This document shows, piece after piece, positions 24,817-35,980 of a stretch of 64,000 bases of DNA. Position 1 is the first letter of the stretch. Each line of letters starts with the position of its first letter. The position numbers were made by a program, and so were the translations under genes. The notes below the pieces were generated by a model. The model had not been told where the DNA came from and searched no databases. It saw only the letters and a list, made by a program, of their open reading frames with translations. Source of the DNA: Tillandsia leiboldiana (Eukaryota; Streptophyta; Magnoliopsida; Poales; Bromeliaceae); the NCBI GenBank assembly GCA_029204045.2, contig CM055081.1:3374890-3438889 (forward strand), in the 5' to 3' direction.

Positions 24817-26229
24817 TCAAGGCGAAGACGCGTCCACCAGCAGACTGACGCGCCCCAGTAGGTGGTCGAGGAAAAGGGGGACGCCCAGAGGAAGCAGAAC
24901 TAGGTGTCGGACCTTGTCGTCGAGGTAGTGCTGCTGGTGCAGGAGCAGCAATCTGCGCGGGAGCAGATCCCCGCGGGCACGTCGCTGCCATATGTCCAGG
25001 TTGGCCGCACTTGAAGCATCGGCCATGACGTTGGTCGTAGTCGCCCGCACGATGAGTACCCCCGCAGAATACACAAGGCCGGGATCCCCAGTTAGGGTTG
25101 ACGAAGGCGCTAGTGGCCGATGATCTCTTGGGCTACTTCTTCAGTCGGGGTTTCTTCGCCTGCTTGTTATGATTTGAGGACCCGCCACCACCCTCAGAAG
25201 ATGACCGTTTATTTCCTTTGTCCTTTTCTGCAGCACTCCGCTCAGCGCGGAAGATAAGGACGTCCGCCTCGATAGAAAGGCACCGCTCCACACAGTTGTC
25301 GAAGTCGGTGATCAGGTGGGAAGAGAGCTGGCGGCAAATTTCGTGCCTCAGCCCCTGGGAGAAGAGCCGAACTTTGTGCCGTTCCTCGCGCACTGCCTGA
25401 GGAACCAGGTCAGCAATGCGCGAGAACTCCTGCTTGTACTCGCGGACAGATCTATCTCCTTGATGAATATTTTCCAGCTCGCGCTTGAGACTTTCCTTGG
25501 TAGTCTCCTTCAGATAATGGTGGTACATGGCCGCCTTGAACTCAGGCCAGGAGGGTTCAGGCAAACCCTCGAAGTGATGCGCCCGATGTCGCTTCCACCA
25601 CTTGCTCGCGCTATCCTCGAGACAGTGCACGGCAATGTGCACCTTGTCACGCTCCTCAGTATAAAAGTCCTGGAACAGCTTCTCCATATGATCAATCCAC
25701 TGGTCAACAACCCAGTGGTCTTCGTTCTTGCCCTGGAACACCCGAGGCTTGAATTTCTTAAACTCGAGGAGAACAGCCTTCACTCGAGCTTTCTCCGCCT
25801 GGTCAGCCTCGGCATCAGCTTCGGCATCGACAACCGGGGTGACAGATCGAGATGACGCAGATGTCATCCCAGCAATAACAACAGAGGTAGCGGCAACCCC
25901 CGGTACCGCTCTGGAAGTGACAGCAACATCTGGAGCCAACCCCGCGGCGGTGGCACGGGGTCGACTGGTGGATCAGCCAAACACTCAGGCTCGGCAACAG
26001 GTGGTGCAACCGGTGGTGTAACAGCTGGAGCTACAAGTGGGGGAACAGGTGGGACAGGAGCAGCAGCCTGCTGCTGTATCAGATGCTGGACCAACCCAGT
26101 CGGAGTAGCCAACTGAGCCTCGACCTGCTGCAATCTGCCAGGGTCCTCAGGCTCCCTCTACACCCTGGGTGGTCGGCCGACACCTCGGCCAGTACCCGCA
26201 CCACGCCCACGTCTAGGAGGACGAGCCAT
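24817..26229 (-). pseudogene. Gag of the minus arm (broken)
   Basis: The start codon at 26229 gives MARPPRRGRGAGTG, then a TAG occurs at about codon 24 (near 26158). The main Gag core is open from 25939 to 25133 and contains WWKRHRAHHFEGLPEPSW. It ends at the TAG shared with the plus arm, after KKPRLKK. The CCHC zinc knuckle follows at about 25020-24979, and a second shared stop lies near 24810. This arm lacks the plus arm's frame shift near the middle. Known role of the family: particle assembly and RNA packaging. Confidence 0.88.
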
Positions 26230-26313
26230 AACTGTAACAATATAACCAGGTAAGGATAGACTCAAAATAATACTACTTGAGTTCCTAACCCCTAGACTCA
26301 ACATACCCCGCGC

Positions 26314-26656
26314 CAAGGATTTAAGTGCCGTGGCACGGGGTCGTGCCGAAAACTTGCCGGCACGGTACGGCACGGTGCGTGCCGAGCCGTGCCGATGAGT
26401 GCCGGTCACAAAAATATATGTGTGCCGACACATAATGGCATGAAATATTTATTTTCTTTGGCAACAAAATTTTTTAATTGCTTATTATGTATTTTTATCA
26501 AATATTTTGAACTTTATTGAGAAAATTACTTAGTAATTTTAAGGAAAAAGGGTTTTAAACTATGCCATCGGTACGGGGGCTGTATCGTGCCGGTATTTTG
26601 TTGGCACGGTACGGCACGGTGGATACGGCCCGTGCCGATGGATACTTAAATCCTTG
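26314..26656. mobile_element. hAT-type MITE copy 2 (343 bp), inside the minus leader
   Basis: The ends CAAGGATTTAAGT and ACTTAAATCCTTG are perfect inverted repeats. The 8-bp target duplication CCCCGCGC is exact (26306-26313, 26657-26664). It interrupts the untranslated leader of the minus Gypsy arm; the plus arm shows the empty site near 16021-16028. The orientation is opposite to copies 1, 3 and 4. Confidence 0.93.
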
Positions 26657-26738
26657 CCCCGCGCTCTCACGTCATAAATCATCCTAGTGTTCATCCTAAC
26701 CAAACCTAATCAATTTTCCTAGGTACAGTGCACCTTTT

Positions 26739-26750
26739 GCTCTGATACCA
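26739..26750 (-). promoter_or_regulatory. Primer-binding site for initiator tRNA-Met
   Basis: On the minus strand the sequence is TGGTATCAGAGC, the classic plant retroelement site complementary to the 3' end of initiator tRNA-Met. It lies 7 bases inside the 5' LTR. The plus arm has lost it: homology between the arms starts only after this site. Confidence 0.9.
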
Positions 26751-26757
26751 TAAAATC

Positions 26758-26830
26758 TGTCACGCCCCGAGATTTAAAATCCAGTCTAAATTTTTTTTTT
26801 AATTAAAAATAAAATATCTCGATTATTACA
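26758..26830 (-). repeat. Complete 73-bp LTR (5' LTR of the minus element)
   Basis: The LTR runs, on the minus strand, from TGTAATAATCGAG to GGGGCGTGACA and is bounded inside by the primer-binding site and outside by TTAAT. At 73 bp it is far shorter than usual Gypsy LTRs, which are several hundred bases or more. Confidence 0.85.
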
Positions 26831-27274
26831 TTAATTGATAAAATAATTAACAATAATGAGTATTATTAATAATAAATCATTTAATTAACTACAAATAATT
26901 TAATAATTTACTAATTTAATTAGTTAATTATCTAATTGTTAAATAATTAGATTAGTTAAAATATTAGATTAATTAAAGAGTTAATACAATAATTAAAATT
27001 ATATTTATTTTAATTAAGCTTATTCTCAAATAGGAACAAGCCTTGTTCCAGAAAAAGACAGGAATAATAGTTTCAGCCTTATACCAGCTTATTCCAAGAA
27101 GACGAGAACTGTTGTTCTCATCCACAACCAAACGCGTTTGGGGAATAAGGCTGGAACAAGATCTTATTCCAGGCCTTATTCCCGAAACAAACGGTGCCTA
27201 AAAATTTTAAAACTTCTATAAAAGATGTTCTTGATTTTTCTAAGATTACACCTTGAATTTCAGATCAATCTTAT

Positions 27275-27500
27275 GATGGGATAACCAACAAAAGTTGATT
27301 AGTTTAACTAAAAAAATACTTTGAGATTGTCCCTAAAGTTTCATGTCAATCTAAATACCTGAACGACCTTATATGAAAATTATCTGATGATGGGATATCC
27401 AATCAAAAATTGATTAGTTTAACTAAAAAAATACTTTGAGATTGCCCCTAAAGTTTCATGTCAATCTAAATACCCGAACGACCTTATATGAAAATTAAAT
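27275..27500. repeat. 114-bp tandem duplication
   Basis: Copies start at 27275 and 27389. Both contain TTGATTAGTTTAACTAAAAA and GAACGACCTTATATGAAAAT, with only a few differences. Confidence 0.9.
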
Positions 27501-28247
27501 TCAAATTCAGTTCGTAGGCTCTGCTCGACATAGTACTTTATGTGAAAATTTCATCTGATAACTAAAACAAAATTATGATGAGGATCTTGTACTAGAAATA
27601 AGCATGGGTGTCAAATTTGGACCCAATTGGACTTTGAGAAGACGTCACATATTGTTAAAATATCTTCCAAGCATAGGGGTGTAGAAACCAAGGGTCTAAA
27701 TAGAAAATATAAATCTCAGGGTACCTATCTGTAATTTTTGCATAATAATTAAAAAAATTAAATTTTTATGCGATAGATTCAAGCTGTAAATTTGTGAAAA
27801 TCATCATGAATGTAAAATAGAATGATATTAATTTTTTGGTCATGAACCAAAAAAGTTTAAGTTGAAACCGAAAATTTATCGAAATTCCGCACGACCGTCA
27901 GTCCGGTCTCAAAAAAGTTGATACTTTATGTATGAAAATTGACAAACTTACAGTCAAAATTTCAGGGACTCAGAGCTCTACGAATGCTCAAAACTAAACC
28001 CGAGAGGCCCTAGAAACCCGAGAAGCCCTAGCGCCGCCGCCGGCGACCGCTTCCTTCGACACCTTCCCTCCGGCCTTGGTCACCCCCTGTCGACACTCAA
28101 CGCCTCTGGCTGCCGGAGCCCAAGGAGAGGGAGCTAGCTATAGATCTGCCTCGGGCTAGGGCATCTTTGGGCCGGTTCTCCTATTATGGCCACCCCTAAC
28201 GCCAGCAACTTCTCGAAAGTAAACACGGCATTCTTGAGGGTTTGTGG

Positions 28248-28591
28248 CAAGGTTTTAAGTATCCATCGGCACGGGCCGTACCTACCGTGTCGTACCGTGC
28301 CAACAAGATACCGGCACGATACAGCTCCCGTGCCGATGACACAGTTCAAAACCCTTTTTTCTTAAAATTACTAAGTAATTTTCTTAATAAAGTTCAAAAT
28401 ATTTGATAAAGATACATAATAAGCAATTAAAAAAATTTGTTGCTAAAGAAATTAAATATTTCATGCCATTATGTGTCGGCACGTATGTATTTTTTGTGAC
28501 CGGCACTCATCGACACGGCTCGGCACGCACCGTGCCGTACCGTGCCGGCAAGTTTTCGGCACGACCCCGTGCCACGGCACTTAAATCCTTG
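28248..28591. mobile_element. hAT-type MITE copy 3 (344 bp)
   Basis: The element starts CAAGGTTTTAAGT and ends ACTTAAATCCTTG, with an exact 8-bp target duplication GTTTGTGG at 28240-28247 and 28592-28599. Its interior matches copy 1 almost throughout, including the ATTTCATGCCATTATGTG block. Confidence 0.93.
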
Positions 28592-30886
28592 GTTTGTGGA
28601 CACCTGTGCTCACCTTAGTTGCGATCCGAGGAGTCTCGGATTTCTGTTTGGACACTGTCGCTCCCGAAGGCCTTCGAACCTGAAGTTCAACTTGCTCCCG
28701 CGCACTCCTCGGCCACCGATTGCGCTCCGGACAGCGAACACGGGTTCCAGAACATCGAGACCTTCTGACCCACACTGTCGGTTTGATTCTGAAACATGGA
28801 ATCCTCGATAAGGCTCGAAAACAATCTTTACGGTATCTTAACGCATGTTAGGTGTTTAGCGAAATGCCGCAACGACGCTTTTTGCGTCATGGCTGTCCTA
28901 GACAGCAACGGTTCGGATGTAGGATGTTCGAACGTGATGTTCAAAGCCTAGGAATCCCTTGGTTCGGATCTCATGGCGATCGGCATGTAAAACGGTAGTT
29001 TAATTAAATAATATTGGTGATTTTGGCTCCGTTTTTGTGAAGTGGGTCTCACTACTGATTGCAGCAATATGAGAGCCTCATTGACTGGTTAAGGACTCGC
29101 TTGAGTAAAGTATGGACCAATAAGCGACCGTCAATGGGTTCCAAAGCCAAAACGACAATTTTTGAGAACCAGACAGCTCGTTTTGAAATTTTCGCACCCG
29201 CGTCGTACCACTTGGCGCGCGGCTGCCCGACACTCAAAAGTGAGCATTCTGGGACAGCAAGAATAGTTGGATGGCATTCGAAGTGTTTTGGGACACTTCA
29301 GGGCTGAACCAAATCCTAAAAACGGTAACCAGACGATTCGGGTGCGAAATCGAGTCGCACGGGTTGCTATTGTTCGCAGTTGTGATTGGGCTTGATTGGC
29401 TGGCCAAACGGTAAGGTTTAACACCTCTTGTCATAGCAAGAAGGTTGTGGGTGGTTCTGATGCCGAAATAGGCATCCCACGAACCAAATCGACGATTCTC
29501 AAGATTCTAATCCTCCGTTTTGGCGCACTTTTTGTGCGACTATCCCAATAGCATAAGCTTAGTTTTTTGGGACAACGAACAAGGTGGGTTAAGGCGCTTG
29601 GCTTGTTTTGGGGTACCCTATAGGCTAGGGTGGTGTTCCAACAAGCCGGTGTGGCGATCAGGTGAATTTTCGATGATCGGTAATCGAAACCAAAATTTTG
29701 ACCGTTCATCTACTTGGGGTTCATGACTTTAGTCATGATTTAATGTGATTAGCAGGCTTGTAGGCTGATTACAGGTTATTGAACTTCATCTAGGTCCGGG
29801 TGGTAGCTAGGAGCAGCAACAGGGGTGGTCGACAATCCGGATCATACTACGATAGAGGTGAGTGCTTCGAGCTGGTAATGGATGAGGCAATATTTACTCA
29901 GTTCTCTATCCATTTTACTTCTTGAATTATTTTATCTACGGCAATTTTTCTTTTACTCTACATGTCGGCCTTCGTATCTTTTCTTTTCGGTATACTACAA
30001 TCTTACATTGTTAGCGATTTGGATACTTGACATATAGAGTAGGCTTTGTATTCATAACTACCAAAATGACCTTTTGATCTTTAGGTGACACGGCTCTGTT
30101 CATATTACTATGATTCGACCTTTTTAGTCTCCGGTTCCGGCGTTAATATGCCACAACATTTGGCTTTACACCACGGTTACTGATTTTTCGCCGAAGTTCA
30201 CTTGATCATTTCATATGAATTGCCACTGCGCCTAGGGGTACTCATAGACACCGTGTTGATTTGGCCACCGACGAGGGGTGTACTTATCCGGATAGGTCGT
30301 ATATTGTGATAAATGGATCAGGTCGGTGCATTATAACGGCGGGCAGTGCCTTAGGTCGACGGACCGATATGGCAGGTTATGGATTGAGTATAGGTATTGG
30401 ACTATTCGTCCTTTGAGACATGTAGTTGGATAATTATTTATTACAGTGGCGGCATTCTAGTTTATTTCTCTTTATGCACATTTATATATTACTATTATAG
30501 GTTTACTTTTCAGTTTATCATATCTATCTATATATCTCCCATTACTTTTTCCGATGACTACGGCTAGCCTCGTGGCTGTCGTACCCACTGAAAAATCTCG
30601 GGTTGGTTTGTCACCCCACGGGACATACAGGTGCTACCGGTATGGACGCTGAGCAGGACACGGTGCGAGGTGATGGTTTAGCTAGACTACATTAGCGACC
30701 CTGTACATTGTTATCTTGCTGCGGTTATTTATTTTGCCCTTCTCTTATTATCATTGATTACTTAGACTCTCTGGTGGTTCAATTGATTAGATGTTTTTGG
30801 TTAATTGGATGCTTGCTACTCGGTTTAATAAGAAATTGATTTCTATTTTGAAACATATGGCAAGAGCTTTGGTTTGTGGTTTTATG

Positions 30887-31230
30887 CAAGGATTTAAGTA
30901 CGCATCGGGACGGGCCGTACCCACCATGTCGTATAGTGCCAACAAAACACCGGCACGATACAGCCCCCGTGCCGATGGCATAACTCAAAACTCTATTTTC
31001 TTTAAATTTCTAAGTAATTTTCTTAATAAAGTTCAAAAGATTTGATAAAGATATATAATAAGTAATTAAAAAAATTTGTTGTTAAAGAAAATAAATATTT
31101 CATGCCATTATGCATCGGCACATATGTATTTTTTGTGACCGGCACTCATCAGCACGATCCGGCATGCACCGTGTTGTATCGTGCCGGCAAGTTTTCGGCA
31201 CGACCCCATGCCACGGCACTTAAATCCTTG
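30887..31230. mobile_element. hAT-type MITE copy 4 (344 bp)
   Basis: The ends are CAAGGATTTAAGT and ACTTAAATCCTTG, and the exact 8-bp target duplication GTTTTATG lies at 30879-30886 and 31231-31238. It is slightly more diverged inside, with several CpG-to-TpG-type differences in the GC-rich subterminal zones. Confidence 0.93.
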
Positions 31231-31756
31231 GTTTTATGGCAAACGGTTTTCTATCCCTCATGGTAGTCAGTTTTCAAAAGGCAGAGTTCTCGTGTGAGAA
31301 TCAGTTTTCAAAATAGTTTTTCGGTTTTATCGAAATCCTAGATTTTTAAAACAAAGTTTTCGGATGAAAAACACTTATAAATGATAGAAAGATTTCTATA
31401 ATTGGTAAACTGTGCATTCGCATCATCTTCGCTAAAAATTGCTTAGGTGTATGAATACATGCATCATCTTCGCTAAGAACTACTTAGCTATATGAGCATC
31501 TTGCATAGTGTTTGAGATTGGTTGTCGGTTGTGTGAGTGAAGATTGATGGTTGTGTGGTGTTGTACCACGCTGGTACACCGTGCAAATACAAAGGAGACT
31601 GTCTATATAGATAGAGTATATTTGTGGCGGGTCTGTACGTCCCATGGGCGAAGCAGGTTTCAAATTTTGAAAAAATGGATATTTTTTCGCATACTCTAAG
31701 TTTCAAATTACACATATTTCAAAAGGTCTTTACAAAAAAATCCCCTGGGTGTGACA

Positions 31757-33261
31757 AAGTTTTTGTGTAAAATGCACTCCCCACTTCTCTTGGGCATTCG
31801 CCTCTTTTTTCTTCATCATCATCTTCTTCTTCATCATCTTCTTCTTCTTCTTCTTCTTTAAATCTAGCTTAAACCTAGGCCAAGGGGGTGATTCACTATA
31901 AGAAAAGAAAAGTAAGCAATGTTTTTTGAAGTTTAGAGTTTACTTGCACGGCCAATGGCTAGCTTTCTTGTTCACTTGATTTCTTGACCTAGTTTGATCG
32001 AGTTCTTCCTTTTTCTCCACTTTTTTGGATTTGATTCACATCTTCCTCATGATTGGATTGATATCCACTCCTCCCACAATCGCTCATTCATCTTTTTTGA
32101 GGTTTACTTGCGGCAAGGATTTCTTCATATTGGAAACCTTGCAATCTAATCGTGAACTGCATCAAGGACTATACCCTTGCACCCTTCATTATTATCTCTA
32201 TAGTCCAGTATCATCCATACCCAATAGCAACCATTTTCATTGAAAACCTTAGTCGACAAAACTCTATTTAAATTGAACAACTTTTCCATTGAATTTAGAA
32301 GCTGAGTCACATATAGTTTTATTTGTTTTGTAGTTTTCGATTCTTGTAAAGTCAATTTCAAGAGTAGTTTCCTTTTGGTACCTAATTGTTACGTTATGTT
32401 ATTCAAGCTTATTATTTCATTGCTCCCTAAATTATAAATTGAAATTTAATCTCAATTTAACATGTTGAGTTCTGTGAACGTATAACTTAACCATTCCTAA
32501 GATTTAGGTTTGTATCATAAGGCAAAGACGACACAGTAGAGGAAACTCCGGTGGAACAAAAAAAAAATCAACATTATACGTCTCTTACAAAACTAGCGAA
32601 GGGTAATTTAAATAAATCCACAAAGGGAATAAACCGACTAGAATCTCCATTGGGAAAGGGTTTGACAATTAAGGAAAAAGGGTTGGGCTGGCGACGGTTT
32701 ATTAGATCATAAATATTGACTAAACCCAAATCACAAATACCAAGCCCAAATAACCAGGTCTAAATTAGAATCCAAATAAGAAAGCATTTGCCCCAAGTAG
32801 GAATAAACCAATGAGCCAACTATGGGTTAGACTCAAACCAAAATCAAACCACTTCTCAAAAACACATAAAAAATCAACAATTAAAACTAAAATAAGTCCA
32901 CAAAAAATAGAAATCTTCTCAACGTCCTCCAACATCATCAAAACAGCACGCCACAAACCATCAAACATACAATAAACAATTCAAATTAACATTAAATTCG
33001 TAAACAAAAACTAAAAACTAAACAAATTAAAGTAAGGGATTGCTCATTTTGTCCAGCACCACTTAGCTTGAGCATGCTTCCTTTTTGTTGCCTAGGATTT
33101 TAACATCCTTTTCTTCTTCTCCATCTAAACATATCTCTCTTTTCCTCTCTATCCCCAGATTGGGCACCTTTTTCCTCTTTTCCTACTAACCCTCCATAGG
33201 TTGGAGTTTTATTCCTTACCTCCCTTTAGTTGCTAGTTTTCTCTTTTTTTCATCTAGTGCT
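31757..33261. other. Inter-element stretch, no gene recognised
   Basis: It contains a CTT-type simple repeat at about 31808-31858 and otherwise AT-rich DNA with short open frames that match nothing I know. Confidence 0.5.
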
Positions 33262-35980
33262 TGTAATGGTCCGAACTTTTGCAAATTGCAAAGTTCTAGT
33301 TGAATATGTATTGAAAACTATTCTAATAGATTCGAAGGTGTTCGAGAGTTTACCAAGTATTTTCGATGCAAACTTGGTGCAAAAACGAACTTCGGGAGTT
33401 CAAATCTGCAAAGACTATAGATTTTGTATTGAGTATCGGTACTCAATAGGGAGTACCGAAACTCAACTATGCAGAGAAGAAGCAAACGTTCAAGTTTTGC
33501 GAAACTGGGGTTCAGTACCGATACTGATGTTTGGAACAATGCGTGTACCGGTATTGATGTTGCCGAGTACCAGTACTCAGTAGAAAATTGAGAAATCCAA
33601 CATTTCGATTCTGCGGAAGTGACGGGGGAGTACGAAACTGGGGGCCGCGTACCGGTACTACATCCCGAGTACTAATACTCAAAGTTGCGGGCAGCAGATT
33701 TTGGGGAATTATAACCATGGTTAAATGGGGGGCTTTAGTAGGGTTAACTCAACTCTATAACCCCCCACTCACAGCCAAGCACCCTCTCCCCCTCATTTCT
33801 CACTCTCCCTCTCTCTCTAGAACACCATAAGGGCGTGTTTGGTTCAAGTTATGTAGCATTACAGGTTATGTCGACATAACTAGGTATCTGAGATTCCTGA
33901 ATCGGATTACTACTAATCTCGTATTACCGCGTTTGGTTTAATGCAGTAATGTAATACTAGATTACAATGTATATAGTATTACTATGTTTGATTCAGTTTA
34001 TAAAATTCAGTAATCTCTACAGTAAAGTATAGCCTTTTCCAAAATTATTCTTTGTGGGCATATTTAATTTTTTTGTTTACTAAATCATAACAAAATATAA
34101 TTCGTACTTATTGAATTAATTCTATTAATAAGAAATAAAAATAAAATGGCCAAATATAAAAAAAATTATAAAGCAAAAAATTAATTTAAAACATAAATAA
34201 ATAAATAGATAAATAATCATATTACGTTATCAAAGATCATATTACGTTATCCTGTTGATAGGGTTTAGGGGGTTGGAGGGTAAAACAGTAATTTTACATA
34301 TTATACAAGATTATCCGCCATCGGTAATCCAAGATACCCACACCCCCCTTCGGTAATATTTTTGGGGTAATCTTGCACCGTCAGTAATGTTACATTACCA
34401 AACAGATTACAGACCGGATGGACCAAACGCAGCAATCCTGACATGATTGCCTGTAATCTTGGCAAGATAACCCAAACCAAACGCGCACTAAGAGAGAGCC
34501 CTAGCTCTTGGAAGATCTTGGAGGTTGATCTCTGAGGAGGCTAAGGATTGGTGGAGAGCTTCAAAAGGAAGCTCTAGGAGGAAGAAGGACCATCCTCTCC
34601 CACATTTTGGCTTTCCTGAAGAGAGAGGTAAGTTGGATTTTTAGGGTTATGGTTTTTAGAGATTCAAATAAGGATTTTTGAGTTTCTAATGGTATTGGAA
34701 CCATTTTTAGGGTCTCTTCTTTGGATTCAAGAGATCAAATCCATCTCATTGGTGGAGAAGTTGGCTAAGGTAGGAAATATCACTGAAATTGGTGATCTCT
34801 CTCTTGCTCCATAGTCTTCTTTGATTTAGAAGATGTTTAGTGAGTATTAAGAGATTTAAAATGAGTTCTTGCATGTGAGACATAAATTAGGGTTTAAACC
34901 CTTAGGTAGGAAATAGGAAAAAAAAGAATGCATGCATGAATGATAATGGAAACCTAAATATAGGTTAAAACATGTGGCATCTAACTTAGATAAAACCTAA
35001 GGTAAAATATGGAGATATGTGAACTTTAGGTTAAAGGTAAACTAGAGAACAAGTTGATGTGTCTTGGACATGTGTTATAACCGTAAAGTCATTAACTTGG
35101 AGTATGCATGGGAAATGTTTCTGAAAGTGTCGAAAGTTATATGGGTGTGCAAGCAATTGACTCCTAAGAAAGGTGTGTGAGCAATCGACTCCCCATGAGG
35201 TGCGCGAGCAATCGACCCCCAAGAGAGGTGTGCAAGCAATCGACTCCTTACGAGGTATATAGTATGCCAAGAGAAACCAATTCCATGTACCTACCGATTG
35301 GAGAAGTGGGCGAGCAATCAACTCTCCATGAGGTGTTTTCGGTATGGAACTCGAAACCACGGGTTGGTTAATGAAAACCTGGAACGATTATGTAGGCATG
35401 TGATCTACGGTTAGTGGCATAGTGGCATAGTGATGCACGTGAGGTCTAGTAGTGTAATTTGATAATTGCATACTAGTATAGAAATAATTGTTATTACTAA
35501 TATCTAGCTACTCATGCTTTCTTTGGGCCAAGTGAGTGTAGAGCATTATTCTCGGTGGTTGTACCCACTGAGAACTATTCGTAGTTCTCACTCCCTATGA
35601 TTTACATCTTTTCAGACCCAGGTGTCGCCGGTGAGGCACGTGACCGTAGCAAGGGCGTCGAAAAAATAGTGGACCTAGAAAGATCTAGATGTACCCTTTT
35701 GTAACTAGAATGAAACTTGTAATATTTTGAAAGCAATCGATGTAACTGTAAAGGAGATTTCATTCCTAGTTGTATGTATCAACTCTCTCTAGTCTTGAGA
35801 TGTTTAAAGTTGGTTTTTGAAAAAGAATAGTAGTTGTACTCTAATATTACATGTATCTCTTGTGCATGTTAGTTCTTTTGGGATGTTTCTTCGTTTCGTT
35901 CGAGCAGGGGAGGTGCTATTCGTTTGATCGGTCTGGGCGCATGCCCAAATCGACCAAATTGGCAGTTTCGAAGCATGACA
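33262..35980 (+). mobile_element. Solo Ty3/Gypsy LTR
   Basis: The left end TGTAATGGTCCGAAC (33262) and right end GAAGCATGACA (35970-35980) fit TG...CA LTR termini. Flanks are GTGCT (33257-33261) and GTGCC (35981-35985), a 5-bp target duplication with one transition. A Harbinger-like MITE (33831-34488) is nested inside; without it the LTR is about 2.06 kb. It includes the TACCCACTGAGAAC block near 35565 seen in related LTRs. No internal retroelement genes adjoin it, so it is a solo LTR. Confidence 0.7.
33831..34488. mobile_element. Tourist/Harbinger-like MITE (658 bp)
   Basis: The left terminus is GGGCGTGTTTGGTT and the reverse complement of the right terminus is GTGCGCGTTTGGTT. The flanks are TAA at 33828-33830 and 34489-34491. 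The interior repeats ATTACGTTATC and many TAAT-type motifs and has no coding capacity. Confidence 0.75.

Larger units (their letters stand above)
15870..26830 (-). mobile_element. Palindromic Ty3/Gypsy retroelement (inverted duplication of the internal region)
   Basis: The unit begins TGTCACGCCCC and ends GATTATTACA, and is flanked by the 5-bp target duplication TTAAT at 15865-15869 and 26831-26835, so it behaves as one integration event. It contains two gag-pol regions in opposite orientation: plus strand 16105-20935 and minus strand 26229-21054. They meet tail to tail near 20996. Only the minus copy keeps a full 5' LTR (26758-26830) and primer-binding site. The plus copy sits inside that element's 3' LTR, whose pieces are at 20984-21008 and 15870-15937. 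The integrase C-terminus ends in a chromodomain-like segment, which points to a Tekay/Del-type chromovirus. Both copies are non-functional. Confidence 0.85.
14961..27198. mobile_element. PIF/Harbinger-like MITE split by a nested retroelement
   Basis: The left end GGCTGCGTTTGGTTTAGG and the reverse complement of the right end (GGCACCGTTTGTTTCGGG) form imperfect inverted repeats, flanked by TAA at 14958-14960 and 27199-27201. Both arms repeat GGAATAAG-type motifs in opposite orientation. With the Gypsy insertion (15870-26830 plus one TTAAT) removed, the original element is about 1.27 kb. Its interior is an AT-rich tandem array. The TAA duplication and the motif content place it with Tourist/Harbinger-like elements. 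Confidence 0.65.
27202..31756 (+). mobile_element. Ty3/Gypsy LTR region with two nested MITEs (left end unresolved)
   Basis: The right end is GGGTGTGACA at 31747-31756. Internal landmarks are a GC-rich leader-like segment at 28000-28140 (AAACCCGAGAAGCCCTAG) and TACCCACTGAAAAATCTC at about 30588, which corresponds to the TACCCACTGAGAAC block in the LTR at 33262-35980. No long coding frame exists. hAT-type MITEs occupy 28248-28591 and 30887-31230. I could not find the 5' terminus or a matching target duplication, so the left limit is arbitrary. Confidence 0.5.
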
